NCBI RefSeq assembly: GCF_000172415.1
Contig: NZ_ABLD01000032.1
Span: 1 to 48,491, forward strand
Reading direction: 5' to 3'
DNA from: Paraburkholderia graminis C4D1M
Lineage (GTDB): Bacteria; Pseudomonadota; Gammaproteobacteria; Burkholderiales; Burkholderiaceae
DNA: 48,491 nt
The notes beneath the pieces were generated by a model, which did not search any database, had not been told where the DNA came from, and worked only from the letters and a program-made list of their open reading frames with translations. The translations under genes were made by a program, and so were the position numbers. Below, piece after piece: positions 9,145 through 17,568 of this stretch (its first letter is position 1; every line of letters begins with the position of its first letter).

Positions 9145-9248
9145 GGGTCCCCTCCGGGGGAAAAATGGTGAACTGTTGAAGGCGGCTGGCCCGCAGTGGG
9201 GCGAAGCCTCCGATGAACATTTCTGATCAGAACTGCGGGTGCTGCCAC

Positions 9249-9285
9249 GGTATATAGAACAACCTATCTAAAAAAAACTGTCAAG
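9249..9285 (-). promoter_or_regulatory. Shared upstream element A1 (candidate promoter/operator of ABC copy 1)
   Basis: On the plus strand it reads GGTATATAGAACAACC... and ends in TGTCAAG. On the transcribed minus strand this gives TTGACA, 17 bases, then TGTTCTATATAC, about 105 bases before the binding-protein start. The same layout recurs at 9508, 35891, 36149 and, with a weaker TTGACA, at 45917. The conserved TATAGAAC half-site is also half of the palindrome at 11504-11523. It could be a promoter overlapped by a TetR operator; a true -10 box is not clear. Confidence 0.6.
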
Positions 9286-9721
9286 CGGGATCTCCACTAG
9301 CCGTTACAGCCTCACTCTTTTGTGCGCTGCATCGAAATAAGGGTCGTTTGTTAGCGTTGGGGTTATGGATAATGCCGTGGGCAACGCGGACACGAACGTG
9401 CCGTGTGGCGCCGGTTTCTCGGCTCGGTGCGGTGACGCGATGTCAAAGCGCCCTGATGGTCGTTGTCTCCGCTTTTTATCGTTCAAATAAGCTACTGGAA
9501 CCGCTACGGTATATAGAACAACTTATCCAAATAAAGTTGTCAAGATGCCCGAGCTAAACAGACGCATTTTTTAGGCGGCCACGACGTAGACGTAATCTGT
9601 TGCGCTGCAACCAAACGACAGGCCAATAGACCAGGGCGACGGCTTGATCAACGGAAGAATGAGTTGCTTGCGAGCACGGTCCGTCGGATGCATGCAACAC
9701 CCGAGAGGCGGACCGGCTGGC
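9286..9721. other. Spacer between importer and monooxygenase, with element B
   Basis: About 435 bases with no convincing gene. It holds a second copy of the upstream element (9508-9544). A 60-codon leftward frame (9304-9486) starts 22 bases after that element, but it has no ribosome binding site or recognisable motif. The words CTGCATCGAAA near 9326 also occur in the leader of the TetR gene (11398 and 48184), hinting at an old rearrangement. Confidence 0.4.
9508..9544 (-). promoter_or_regulatory. Shared upstream element B
   Basis: GGTATATAGAACAACTTATC followed by an A/T stretch and TGTCAAG. On the minus strand it gives TTGACA, 17 bases and TGTTCTATATAC. It lies 259 bases upstream of element A1 and faces the same way, with no obvious gene between the two. 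Confidence 0.55.
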
Positions 9722-10924
9722 TTACAGCGATGGATTCGTGAGGGGCAGGCGGAGTCGGGCGCGACCGTGTTCCGTCGCATTGACTTCCCAGTTGATCGCG
9801 GTGTGGCGCGATGCCACAGCGATGTCCCGATAGTATCGCGCAATGAGATTGGTCGCGTAGGCGCCGCGGGCACCGATAAGATCCCAGACGACCTCGGCCG
9901 CGCGCCGGGCGAGCTGGCCTGCATAGGCTGCGTTCGAGCGGTAGTTTGACCGCTCCATCGGCGAATAAGCGCTGTCAGCCGCAGCGGATTCCATGATTTC
10001 CCTGCAGTCGGCGCGGATGAGCATCTCGGCTGCCTGCAGCGATGCCGATACTTCACCGACGCGCATCTGATGGGTCGGATAGCTCACTGTGTCATCGCTG
10101 GTTCTAAGCGCTTTGCGTCCGCGCGATTGCAGCAGGAAATTTTCAAACATTGCTTCGGTCATGCCGATTAGGCATGCGGCGGGAAGAATGCCGCTGATCA
10201 TATGAAGAGGAGGACGGAAGAGTGCGCTCCGGTTAAGAGCCTTACCCGGGAAGTCGCCACCCTTCATGTGGTTGATCGACAAGGTGAGATGTTCGGGTAC
10301 GAACAGTTTCTCGATCTTGACGTCGTGGCTACCCGAGCCGTGCAAGCCGATCGGATTCCACGTATCGAGAATCGTCACCGAAGCGGTGCGAACCAGGAAA
10401 TAGCGTTCCTCGTCCGGGGCGGCGTCCTGCTCCACCATGCCGGCCAGGATGCACCAGTCGGACGCCTGCACGCCGCTCACAAAGGGCCACTGTCCCGACA
10501 GCTCGTAGCCGCCGTCGACCTGCCGGGCCGTGCCGAGACGCGGTACGAGGATGCCGCTCACGAGATTGGTCGGGTCGCTCCAGACTTCTTTTTGCGCCGT
10601 CACCGGCCATCGGGCGATCATGTAGTTGTGGAACAGGTACTGGGCCAGACACCAGGCCGTGGAGGGGCATCCGCTTGCAATCGGGATCAGCACGTCCACG
10701 AGGTGCTCGAGCGAACCCTCCGCGCCACCGAAAGATTCAGGCTGCAGCAGGCGCGCGATCCCGGTACGGCGCAGATCAAGGCTGGTTGCTTCGGGCAGGC
10801 GGCGATGGCGTTCCGCTTCCTCCTCCCGTTCTCTCAGGGTTGGGATGAGGTTGCGTGCGGTGGTAATCAGAGTGCGGCTTTGCACGCGCGCGCCCCTGAA
10901 ATCGTCGGGGTAAATGACAGTCAA
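9722..10924 (-). CDS. Acyl-CoA-dehydrogenase-fold flavin monooxygenase, paralogue 1a
   Basis: A 400-residue group-D flavin monooxygenase (HpaB-C2/HsaA/DszC type), an acyl-CoA dehydrogenase-fold oxygenase that uses reduced flavin supplied by a separate reductase. Family marks are RRTGIARLLQPESFGGAE near residue 52, GQWPFVSGV near 143, IGLHGSGSHDV near 192, and the C-terminal YAGQLARRAAEVVWDLIGARGAY and H...NWEVNATEHGRARL. The start is TTG at 10924, preceded by a strong GGGAGGA six bases away; no ATG fits. It is about 90% identical to the protein at 46262-47464 and clearly different from the neighbour at 11548. No reductase is adjacent, so it may share the one at 12795. Substrate unknown. Confidence 0.88.
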   Translation of the reverse strand: MTVIYPDDFRGARVQSRTLITTARNLIPTLREREEEAERHRRLPEATSLDLRRTGIARLLQPESFGGAEGSLEHLVDVLIPIASGCPSTAWCLAQYLFHNYMIARWPVTAQKEVWSDPTNLVSGILVPRLGTARQVDGGYELSGQWPFVSGVQASDWCILAGMVEQDAAPDEERYFLVRTASVTILDTWNPIGLHGSGSHDVKIEKLFVPEHLTLSINHMKGGDFPGKALNRSALFRPPLHMISGILPAACLIGMTEAMFENFLLQSRGRKALRTSDDTVSYPTHQMRVGEVSASLQAAEMLIRADCREIMESAAADSAYSPMERSNYRSNAAYAGQLARRAAEVVWDLIGARGAYATNLIARYYRDIAVASRHTAINWEVNATEHGRARLRLPLTNPSL

Positions 10925-10997
10925 CGATTATCCTCCCTGAGGATGGCGAAGTAGGACAGGCGACGATGCATCATCCAGCAAGGATGTTTTCGTATCA

Positions 10998-11382
10998 CGC
11001 AATTAATTTACCGCACCTGCATTGCTTTTGCCGAGGGGGCCATCGCCTGGCGAGCGACCACCATCGGCATACAAAGCCCGAAAGCGTTACTGATGAATTT
11101 GATGGCGATATCGAACGGTTTGCCTTCGTCAACACCAGCCTCAGATCAGTCTGACAATGACTTCGGCATAGCGACAGTGAACCTTCTGCGCCTCTACCTG
11201 CGGCGCGCCGTCAAACGGCACCCTCCCGAACAGTCTTAGCAAGAGCCGCCATTCCGGGATGCCGGCGGTAGACAGACGGCTTGCAGCGTCGCTGATCGCG
11301 TCCAGTCGTTGGTCAACGGGATATGGATCACGGCATCCATTACCTGCCGACGGCGGATCGCCTCCATTCCCAATTTCGGCAT
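10998..11382 (-). pseudogene. Decayed TetR-family regulator
   Basis: This is a broken copy of the intact TetR gene at 47523-48167. The first 20 or so codons after the start at 11382 are preserved (MPKLGMEAIRRRQVMDAVIHI). About 95 bases covering the rest of the helix-turn-helix are then missing, and further deletions and frame disruptions remove most of the ligand-binding part. Recognisable pieces near 11040-11130 match the C-terminal end of the intact gene (PMVAD and IKFISAAFG regions). It sits between divergent monooxygenase genes exactly as the intact copy does, so version 1 of the cluster has lost its local regulator. Confidence 0.85.
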
Positions 11383-11503
11383 TTTTCGTCCCTTTTACGC
11401 TGCATCGAAACAGTCATTCTAACTTACCAGCATTGGCGTGGTGGGGCAATCAGGACTTTCTGGCAGGGTAGATCCTCAATGTGAAAGGCTTGCATTTGTT
11501 TTT

Positions 11504-11523
11504 TATACAACGTATGTTCTATA
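11504..11523 (+). promoter_or_regulatory. Palindromic operator/promoter E1 upstream of monooxygenase 2
   Basis: TATACAACGTATGTTCTATA is an inverted repeat (TATACAAC / GTTCTATA, one mismatch per arm, 4-base spacer) located 24 bases before the TTG start. The right arm, as TATAGAAC on the other strand, is the conserved core of elements A-D. A TTGTTT-18-TATAAA promoter can be drawn over it. The position between divergent regulator and monooxygenase is typical of a TetR operator. Confidence 0.6.
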
Positions 11524-11547
11524 AAAACGGACCCAACGGAGATCACC

Positions 11548-12762
11548 TTGAACATGCAAACCGCACCCAGCCCCGAACAAACGCCCGCCCTCGCGCGCGC
11601 CGGGACCGCGGACGAACTCATCGAGCGCGCCCGCGCACTCGCCCCCGCCCTGAAAGAGCGCGCCGAGGAAACCCAGGCCCTGCGCCGGCCCCCCGAGGCC
11701 ACCCGGCTCGACGTCAGGCGCACCGGCATCCACCGGCTGTTCCAGCCGGCGCGCTTTGGCGGCGCCGACGCGCCGTTCCGGGCCGCGGTCGATGTCATGC
11801 GCCCGCTGGGGCAGGCCTGCGGCTCCTCCGCCTGGGCCATCGTGCAGAACATCTCGCACAACTCCATGATGTGCCGCTGGCCCGTCCAGGCCCAGGAAGA
11901 TGTGTGGGCAGACAATCCCGCAGCCCTGCTCTCCGGGATCCTGATCCCGAACCTGGGGCGTGCGCGCCGGGTGGAAGGCGGCTACGTGCTCTCGGGCCGC
12001 TGGCCTTTCGTGAGCGGCGTGAGTCTGGCCGAGTGGGCGATCTTCACCGCCTTTACGCCCGGACCGGATGGCGAGGAAGAGGACCGCCATTTCCTCGTTC
12101 CCCAAAGTGATTACCAGATTCTCGATACCTGGTATTCGATCGGGCTGAAGGGCTCGGCCAGCCACGACGTCGTGCTCGACGAGGTGTTCATTCCGGAGCA
12201 TCGGACCACGACAGTGGACACGATGCGTGAGCGCGAAGCGCGCTATCCCGGCGAACCGGTCAACCTGCGCGCGCCGCTTTACTGCATGTTCGGCGTCTAC
12301 ATCGGCGGCACGGCGCTGGGCATTGCCGAAGGGGCCGTGAATACCTATCTCGAACAGGCCCGCAGCAGGATCTCGCGCGCCTCGGGCAAGGCCGTCAGCG
12401 ACTTTCCCACCCAGCAGGTGAAGATCGCCGAGGCGCTGTCCTGCATCGAGGCGGCCCGCCTGCTGATCTACGGCGCGTGCGACAGGATGACGGAGATTCT
12501 CGAGTCTGGCCGCCTGCCCAATGACGAGGAGCGCGCGCGGTGCCGCGCCGAAGCGACCTTCGCCGGACAGCTTGCAACGCGTGCCGTGAACGTTGTCTGG
12601 GATGCGGCCGGCGGCGGGGCGATCTACGAGCGGAATCCGCTCTCGCGCTACTTCTGCGACATGAGCGCGGCCAACCGGCACATCACGCAGAACTGGGACG
12701 TCAGCGCGATCTCCTACGGGCGCACCGCGCTCGGTCTGCCACTGGACAACCCGACTCTTTGA
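11548..12762 (+). CDS. Acyl-CoA-dehydrogenase-fold flavin monooxygenase, paralogue 2
   Basis: A 404-residue group-D flavin monooxygenase, a distant paralogue of 9722-10924. It shows RRTGIHRLFQPARFGGAD, GRWPFVSGVSLAEW, IGLKGSASHDVVLDEVFIPEH and the C-terminal AGQLATRAVNVVWDAAGG and NWDVSAISYGRTALGLP. The start is probably TTG at 11548 (GGAG six bases upstream) rather than the ATG two codons later. A flavin reductase follows after 32 bases, so the pair forms a two-component monooxygenase that hydroxylates or cleaves an aromatic, heterocyclic or sulfur compound with FMNH2 or FADH2. A second copy begins at 48333 and leaves the window. The N-terminal composition (Ala, Arg, Pro) is unusually biased. 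Confidence 0.9.
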   Translation: MNMQTAPSPEQTPALARAGTADELIERARALAPALKERAEETQALRRPPEATRLDVRRTGIHRLFQPARFGGADAPFRAAVDVMRPLGQACGSSAWAIVQNISHNSMMCRWPVQAQEDVWADNPAALLSGILIPNLGRARRVEGGYVLSGRWPFVSGVSLAEWAIFTAFTPGPDGEEEDRHFLVPQSDYQILDTWYSIGLKGSASHDVVLDEVFIPEHRTTTVDTMREREARYPGEPVNLRAPLYCMFGVYIGGTALGIAEGAVNTYLEQARSRISRASGKAVSDFPTQQVKIAEALSCIEAARLLIYGACDRMTEILESGRLPNDEERARCRAEATFAGQLATRAVNVVWDAAGGGAIYERNPLSRYFCDMSAANRHITQNWDVSAISYGRTALGLPLDNPTL

Positions 12763-12794
12763 GCACCCACACTATCCAGAAGGAGACACCGGTC

Positions 12795-13334
12795 ATGACG
12801 TCTGATGCATCGTCGCTGGCGACCAGCGATACCGGCGTGCTGCGCGATCAGTTCCTGTCGGCGATGAGCCGCGTGCCGCTCAGCGTCGCGGTCGTGGTGG
12901 CGGGCGCACCCGACGCGCGCATTGCGCTGACGGTGGGCACGTTCATCTCCGTGTCCGCGGATCCGCCGATGGTGCTGGTGGCCGTCAAGTCAGGCAGCCC
13001 TCTTTACAGCGCGGTCTCGCAGCACCGACGCTTTGTGATCAACGTGCTGTCGTGCGGGCAGGTCGAGCATTCCGAACGGTTCTCGGGACGCCCGCGCACG
13101 GGGCGCCCCTACGATCTGGCCGAAGCCCGCTGGATCCGCGCAGCGGGTGAGACGCAGCGCTTCCTCGAAGGCGCCGTGGCCGCGTTCGACTGCGAGCTCG
13201 TCGAGGCCCGCTCCATCGCTTCGCACGTATTGCTGATCGGTCGTGTGGACGAAATCGTAGCGGGCGAAGACCACCCTCTCGTCTACTGCTCGCGCGCCTA
13301 CGGCACGCTCTCGCCGCTCGCCGGCGCCGTGTGA
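12795..13334 (+). CDS. Flavin reductase (PF01613-type) partner
   Basis: A 179-residue NAD(P)H:flavin oxidoreductase of the HpaC/RutF fold that supplies reduced FMN or FAD to a separate oxygenase. Recognisable parts are FLSAMSRVPLSVAVVV at the start, TVGTFISVSADPPMVLVAVKSGS, FVINVLSCGQVEHSERFSG and the C-terminal VYCSRAYGTL. The ATG at 12795 is chosen because AAGGAG lies ten bases upstream and the preceding residues in that frame belong to the monooxygenase region read in another frame. It is the only flavin reductase in the window and probably serves the oxygenase directly upstream, and perhaps the 9722 and 46262 enzymes. Confidence 0.9.
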   Translation: MTSDASSLATSDTGVLRDQFLSAMSRVPLSVAVVVAGAPDARIALTVGTFISVSADPPMVLVAVKSGSPLYSAVSQHRRFVINVLSCGQVEHSERFSGRPRTGRPYDLAEARWIRAAGETQRFLEGAVAAFDCELVEARSIASHVLLIGRVDEIVAGEDHPLVYCSRAYGTLSPLAGAV

Positions 13335-13398
13335 TTCTGAACGCACCGGCCCGAACAGAACATCGCGGTACTCACAACCAGAATGGAGAATCAACGCA

Positions 13399-13452
13399 TG
13401 AAAGCTGTTGGATACCAGAAGTCTTTGCCCATTGACGCAGACGGTCGGTAGT
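13399..13452 (+). pseudogene. 17-codon stump of a zinc-type alcohol dehydrogenase/quinone oxidoreductase
   Basis: MKAVGYQKSLPIDADGR followed by TAG is the highly characteristic N-terminus of the zinc-binding dehydrogenase (MDR, YogA/ZADH) family, whose members are about 335-340 residues. Everything after residue 17 is missing. It follows the flavin reductase by 64 bases, so the original operon was monooxygenase, reductase, dehydrogenase. The break marks the right edge of cluster version 1. Confidence 0.8.
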
Positions 13453-13862
13453 GGCGTTTTGCTTCAGTCAGTTTTTTCAATAGAGAAATCCAGCGATGAA
13501 TAATGACGGACAAAACTCGACGAAGACGCAGCATGTCGAGCCACCGAAAGATGACGGTAAGACGGTAGCGATGCTGGCAACGGGCAATCGCTGCGAAGTC
13601 GCTACGAGTAGCGTCTGGACGAACTGGGCGTGGGCGAACAGACGATCGGGTTACGACTGGATGGATTCGCACTTTCTCTTCACAGACGTCGCCTGACGCG
13701 GCCGTTGCCAGCGGCGCGCTTCGTGTTCGCGCGTGTTCGCGCGCGAGAACCGCATTGATTCACATCGCTCGTGGTGGACCCGGTGACATCGCCGGAATAT
13801 CACGCATCCGCGTGCGAGGCGCGTTGTGACTGCGTTCCTCGACTGTTTCGCTTCTATAGACA
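13453..13862. other. Junction region without recognisable gene
   Basis: About 410 bases between the dehydrogenase stump and pyruvate carboxylase. A 66-codon rightward frame (13496-13696) has no recognisable family and no good ribosome binding site. The sequence is probably scrambled remnant plus the leader of the carboxylase. GCGTGTTCGCGCG-like short repeats occur near 13725-13745. Confidence 0.35.
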
Positions 13863-16800
13863 ATGAATAATTCTCCGATCAGATCCCTGCTGATAGCCAA
13901 TCGCTCGGAAATCTCCATCCGTGTCATGCGAGCCGCTGCGGAGATGAATATCCGCACCGTGGCTATCTATTCGCAGGAGGATCGCCTCGCTCTCCATCGC
14001 TTCAAGGCGGACGAAAGCTATCTGGTCGGTGAAGGCAAAAAGCCGCTCGCCGCCTATCTCGACATCGACGATATTCTGCGTATCGCAAAGCAGACGCAGG
14101 TCGACGCTATTCATCCAGGCTATGGCTTTCTCTCCGAGAATCCCGACTTTGCGCAGGCGGTCATCGACGCGGGGCTTCGCTGGATCGGTCCGTCGCCTGA
14201 AGTCATGCGCATGCTCGGCAACAAGGTCGCGGCCCGCAACGCGGCTGTCGCGGCCGGTGTGCCCGTGATGCCGGCGACCCCGCCCTTGCCCCATGATTTG
14301 CAGGAGTGCCTCCGTCTCGCAGCAGAAATCGGCTACCCGCTGATGCTCAAGGCGAGTTGGGGCGGAGGTGGCAGAGGGATGCGGGTCCTGGAGAGCGAGG
14401 CCGAGCTCGAGGCCGCACTCGCCGCGGCACGACGTGAAGCGTTGTCGGCATTTGGCAACGACGAAGTCTATGTCGAGAAGTTAGTGCGCAATGCGCGCCA
14501 CGTCGAGGTCCAGATACTCGGCGATATGCACGGCGACCTCGTGCATCTCCATGAGCGTGACTGCACGGTGCAACGGCGCAATCAGAAAGTGGTGGAGCGC
14601 GCTCCCGCACCGTACCTCGATGACGCCGGACGTGCGATGCTTTGCGACTCGGCACTGCGGTTGATGAACTCCGTGGGGTACACCCATGCAGGCACGGTAG
14701 AGTTCCTGATGGATGCCGACTCTGGCCAGTTTTACTTCATCGAGGTGAATCCGCGCATCCAGGTCGAGCATACGGTCACCGAGATGATCACCGGCATCGA
14801 CATAGTCAAAGCGCAGATTCGCATCACCGAAGGGGGTAGGATCGGGATGATCGAGGATACGCTCGACGAGCGTGGTGTCGTTAGCGAACTTGCAACTGGC
14901 GTGCCGGTGCAAGCGGACATTCCGCTTAATGGTCACGCAATGCAATGCCGAATAACAACTGAGGATCCCGAGAACGGTTTTCTTCCGGATTACGGCAGGC
15001 TCACCGCGTTCCGCAGCGCGTCGGGGTTCGGTGTTCGCCTCGATGCGGGCACTGCATATGGCGGAGCGGTGATCACGCCATATTACGACTCGCTGCTCGT
15101 CAAGGTGACCACGTGGGCGCCGACGGCTGCCGAGTCGATCAAACGAATGGACCGGGCGCTACGTGAGTTTCGGATTCGGGGAGTCTCGTCGAATCTCCAG
15201 TTCCTTGAAAACGTCGTCAATCATCCTGCGTTCGGGCGCGGCGATGTCACAACGCGCTTCATCGACCTGACTCCTGAACTGCTCGCGTTCACCGAAAGGC
15301 GCGACCGCGCGACCAAACTGTTGCGCTATCTCGGCGAAATAAGCGTCAACGGGCACCCCGAGATGAGCGGCCGTTCTCTGCCTTCATTACCGATGTCGCG
15401 TCCGGTGCTACCCGCTCTCGACACCGCTGCGCCGTTGTTGCCAGGGACACGCGACCGCTTGCGCGAACTCGGGCCGGAAAAGTTCGCGCGATGGATGCTC
15501 GATCAGAAGCGGGTTTTACTGACCGATACGACGATGCGCGACGCGCACCAGTCGTTATTTGCTACACGCATGCGTACGGCCGACATGCTGCCGATCGCGC
15601 CGTTTTACGCTCGTGAGCTTGCGCAACTCTTTTCGATGGAATGTTGGGGTGGCGCGACGTTTGATGTGGCGCTGCGCTTTCTCAAGGAGGATCCGTGGCA
15701 ACGCCTCGCGCAATTGCGCGAGAGGGTTCCTAATATTCTGTTCCAGATGTTGTTGCGCGGTTCGAACGCTGTCGGCTATACGAACTACGCAGATAATGTC
15801 GTCCGCTTTTTCGTCAACCAGGCCGCAAACGCGGGAGTCGACCTGTTCCGCGTCTTCGATTCATTGAACTGGGTGCGCAACATGCGTGTGGCAATCGACG
15901 CAGTTCGCGAAAGCGGGGCGCTCTGCGAAGGGGCGATCTGCTATACCGGCGATCTGTTCGATGGTTCGCGCCCGAAATACAAGCTTGGTTACTACGTAGG
16001 CATTGCACGCGAGTTGCAGAATGCCGGCGTGCATATTCTGGGCATCAAGGATATGGCGGGTATTTGCCGTCCACAGGCCGCCGCTGCGCTCGTCAAAGCT
16101 CTTAAAGAAGAGACTGGCCTGCCTGTACATTTCCATACGCACGATACCAGCGGTATATCGGCCGCTTCGGCTTTGGCCGCGATCGATGCCGGTTGCGATG
16201 CGGTGGACGGCGCGCTGGACGCGATGAGCGGTCTGACGTCGCAGCCCAATCTCTCGAGCATCGTGGCAGCGCTCGCGGGCAGCGAGCGCGATCCGGGGCT
16301 TGGTCTGGAGCGGCTGCACGAAGCGTCGATGTACTGGGAGGGAGTGCGTCGTTACTACGCACCGTTCGAATCGGAGATACGGGCCGGTACAGCCGATGTC
16401 TATCGTCATGAGATGCCAGGCGGTCAGTACACCAACCTGCGCGAGCAGGCGCGCTCGCTGGGTATTGAACATCGCTGGACCGAGGTGTCGCGCGCTTATG
16501 CCGATGTGAACCGGCTATTCGGCGACATCGTCAAGGTGACGCCGACCTCCAAGGTGGTCGGCGACATGGCGCTGATGATGGTGGCCAACGACCTGAAGGT
16601 CGCCGACGTGTCCGATCCGCTCAAGGAGGTCGCGTTTCCAGAATCCGTCGTCTCGCTGTTCAAGGGGGAGCTTGGCTTTCCGCCCGATGGCTTTCCGGCG
16701 GGACTCTCACGCAAGGTGCTCAGGGGCGAACCGCCCGAGCCTTACCGGCCTGGCGACACACTTGCCGCAGTGGATCTGGACGAGGCGCGTTCGCAAGGCA

Positions 16801-17372
16801 CGGCGATATGCGAAAAGGAACTGGACGACCAGCAACTGGCGTCATATCTCATGTACCCAAAGCAAACCGGTGACTATTTCGCTCACCTTCGTGCTTATGG
16901 CGACACTTCAACGCTGCCAACGCCGGCCTTCTTCTATGGATTGCAGACGCAGGAAGAGGCAGCGATCGACATCGAGCCGGGCAAAACCTTGCTCGTCGCC
17001 ATGCAAGGCAAGCACGCCGACACCGATTCCGGCATGACCAAAGTCCAGTTCGAATTAAACGGACAGTCACGCACCGTATTGATCGAACAGCACGCCATCG
17101 AACGTGCAAGGTCGGAGCGTCATGGCCGCCCGGTGGCCGATCCGTCGAATTCGTTGCATGTCGCCGCACCCATGCCGGGTTTGATCGTGACCATTGCAGT
17201 GCATCCGGGGCAGCGGGTCGCCGCCGGTACGACGCTCGTGGCATTGGAAGCGATGAAAATGGAAACTCACATTTCGGCCGAACGCGACTGTGAGATTGCT
17301 GCCGTGCATGTCCGGGCCGGCGACCGTGTGGCCGCGAAGGATCTCATGATCGAGTTGAAGGCTGCGGACTGA
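13863..17372 (+). CDS. pyc: Pyruvate carboxylase (single-chain)
   Basis: A 1169-residue biotin enzyme that carboxylates pyruvate to oxaloacetate with ATP and bicarbonate. Domains in order: biotin carboxylase (about 5-455, with KASWGGGGRGM and FIEVNPRIQVEHTVTE), carboxyltransferase TIM barrel (about 535-805, with RDAHQSLFATRMR, and Lys729 in GIKDMAG as the carbamylated metal ligand), tetramerisation/PC domain (about 830-1070), and a biotinyl domain with EAMKME where Lys1132 carries biotin. All key residues are present and the length is normal. It stands alone on its strand, convergent with the TetR gene. In a catabolic island it would refill oxaloacetate during growth on C2/C3 products. The upstream ribosome binding site is weak. 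Confidence 0.96.
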   Translation: MNNSPIRSLLIANRSEISIRVMRAAAEMNIRTVAIYSQEDRLALHRFKADESYLVGEGKKPLAAYLDIDDILRIAKQTQVDAIHPGYGFLSENPDFAQAVIDAGLRWIGPSPEVMRMLGNKVAARNAAVAAGVPVMPATPPLPHDLQECLRLAAEIGYPLMLKASWGGGGRGMRVLESEAELEAALAAARREALSAFGNDEVYVEKLVRNARHVEVQILGDMHGDLVHLHERDCTVQRRNQKVVERAPAPYLDDAGRAMLCDSALRLMNSVGYTHAGTVEFLMDADSGQFYFIEVNPRIQVEHTVTEMITGIDIVKAQIRITEGGRIGMIEDTLDERGVVSELATGVPVQADIPLNGHAMQCRITTEDPENGFLPDYGRLTAFRSASGFGVRLDAGTAYGGAVITPYYDSLLVKVTTWAPTAAESIKRMDRALREFRIRGVSSNLQFLENVVNHPAFGRGDVTTRFIDLTPELLAFTERRDRATKLLRYLGEISVNGHPEMSGRSLPSLPMSRPVLPALDTAAPLLPGTRDRLRELGPEKFARWMLDQKRVLLTDTTMRDAHQSLFATRMRTADMLPIAPFYARELAQLFSMECWGGATFDVALRFLKEDPWQRLAQLRERVPNILFQMLLRGSNAVGYTNYADNVVRFFVNQAANAGVDLFRVFDSLNWVRNMRVAIDAVRESGALCEGAICYTGDLFDGSRPKYKLGYYVGIARELQNAGVHILGIKDMAGICRPQAAAALVKALKEETGLPVHFHTHDTSGISAASALAAIDAGCDAVDGALDAMSGLTSQPNLSSIVAALAGSERDPGLGLERLHEASMYWEGVRRYYAPFESEIRAGTADVYRHEMPGGQYTNLREQARSLGIEHRWTEVSRAYADVNRLFGDIVKVTPTSKVVGDMALMMVANDLKVADVSDPLKEVAFPESVVSLFKGELGFPPDGFPAGLSRKVLRGEPPEPYRPGDTLAAVDLDEARSQGTAICEKELDDQQLASYLMYPKQTGDYFAHLRAYGDTSTLPTPAFFYGLQTQEEAAIDIEPGKTLLVAMQGKHADTDSGMTKVQFELNGQSRTVLIEQHAIERARSERHGRPVADPSNSLHVAAPMPGLIVTIAVHPGQRVAAGTTLVALEAMKMETHISAERDCEIAAVHVRAGDRVAAKDLMIELKAAD

Positions 17373-17568
17373 TCAACGAGGGCGGGACGTGTCTGACCTC
17401 TGATCGCGCACGGTGATCGGCTTGGCGACGGCACGAACCCTATGCATTGAGCCGGCTAACGCCGGGACGGGTTCTGCGTTCGAACAGCGACGGCCCGTGT
17501 GCAGGCGATGAGTATTGGGCGTTGCTGAAACAGCATCGCGGCCGGATTTGCGGACAAATCATCCGTTA

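Larger units (their letters stand above)
5218..9285. repeat. ABC-importer repeat, copy 1 (direct, about 4.07 kb)
   Basis: This segment recurs in the same orientation at 31879-35926. The left edge is sharp: homology starts three bases upstream of the 179-aa gene's ATG. The right edge falls in the TTGACA-like box of the shared upstream element. Differences are clustered: many in 5340-5818 and in 7977-8640, almost none elsewhere, and I see none in 5819-7976. The copies differ by 18 bases of insertion/deletion in the ATPase N-terminus. Confidence 0.9.
9722..11706. repeat. Monooxygenase/TetR/monooxygenase repeat, copy 1
   Basis: This segment matches 46262-48491 in the same orientation. Alignment is gap-free across the first monooxygenase (constant offset 36540), broken by deletions in the TetR gene, then gap-free again (offset 36785) from the TetR start to the window edge, where the match continues out of view. 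The last 320 bases differ at only one position that I noticed (11455 T versus 48240 G). Confidence 0.88.

Noticed and set aside
7798..9171. 457-codon rightward frame opposite the binding protein (and 289 codons at 34945-35814)
   Set aside because: Antisense to the Tat-exported binding protein and rich in Asp/Val/His/Arg repeats typical of reversed coding sequence.
11503..12681. 392-codon leftward frame opposite monooxygenase 2
   Set aside because: The plus-strand gene has family motifs and a ribosome binding site; the antisense frame has neither.
13496..13696. 66-codon rightward frame before pyruvate carboxylase
   Set aside because: No ribosome binding site, no family resemblance, low-complexity start; I treat the region as a junction.
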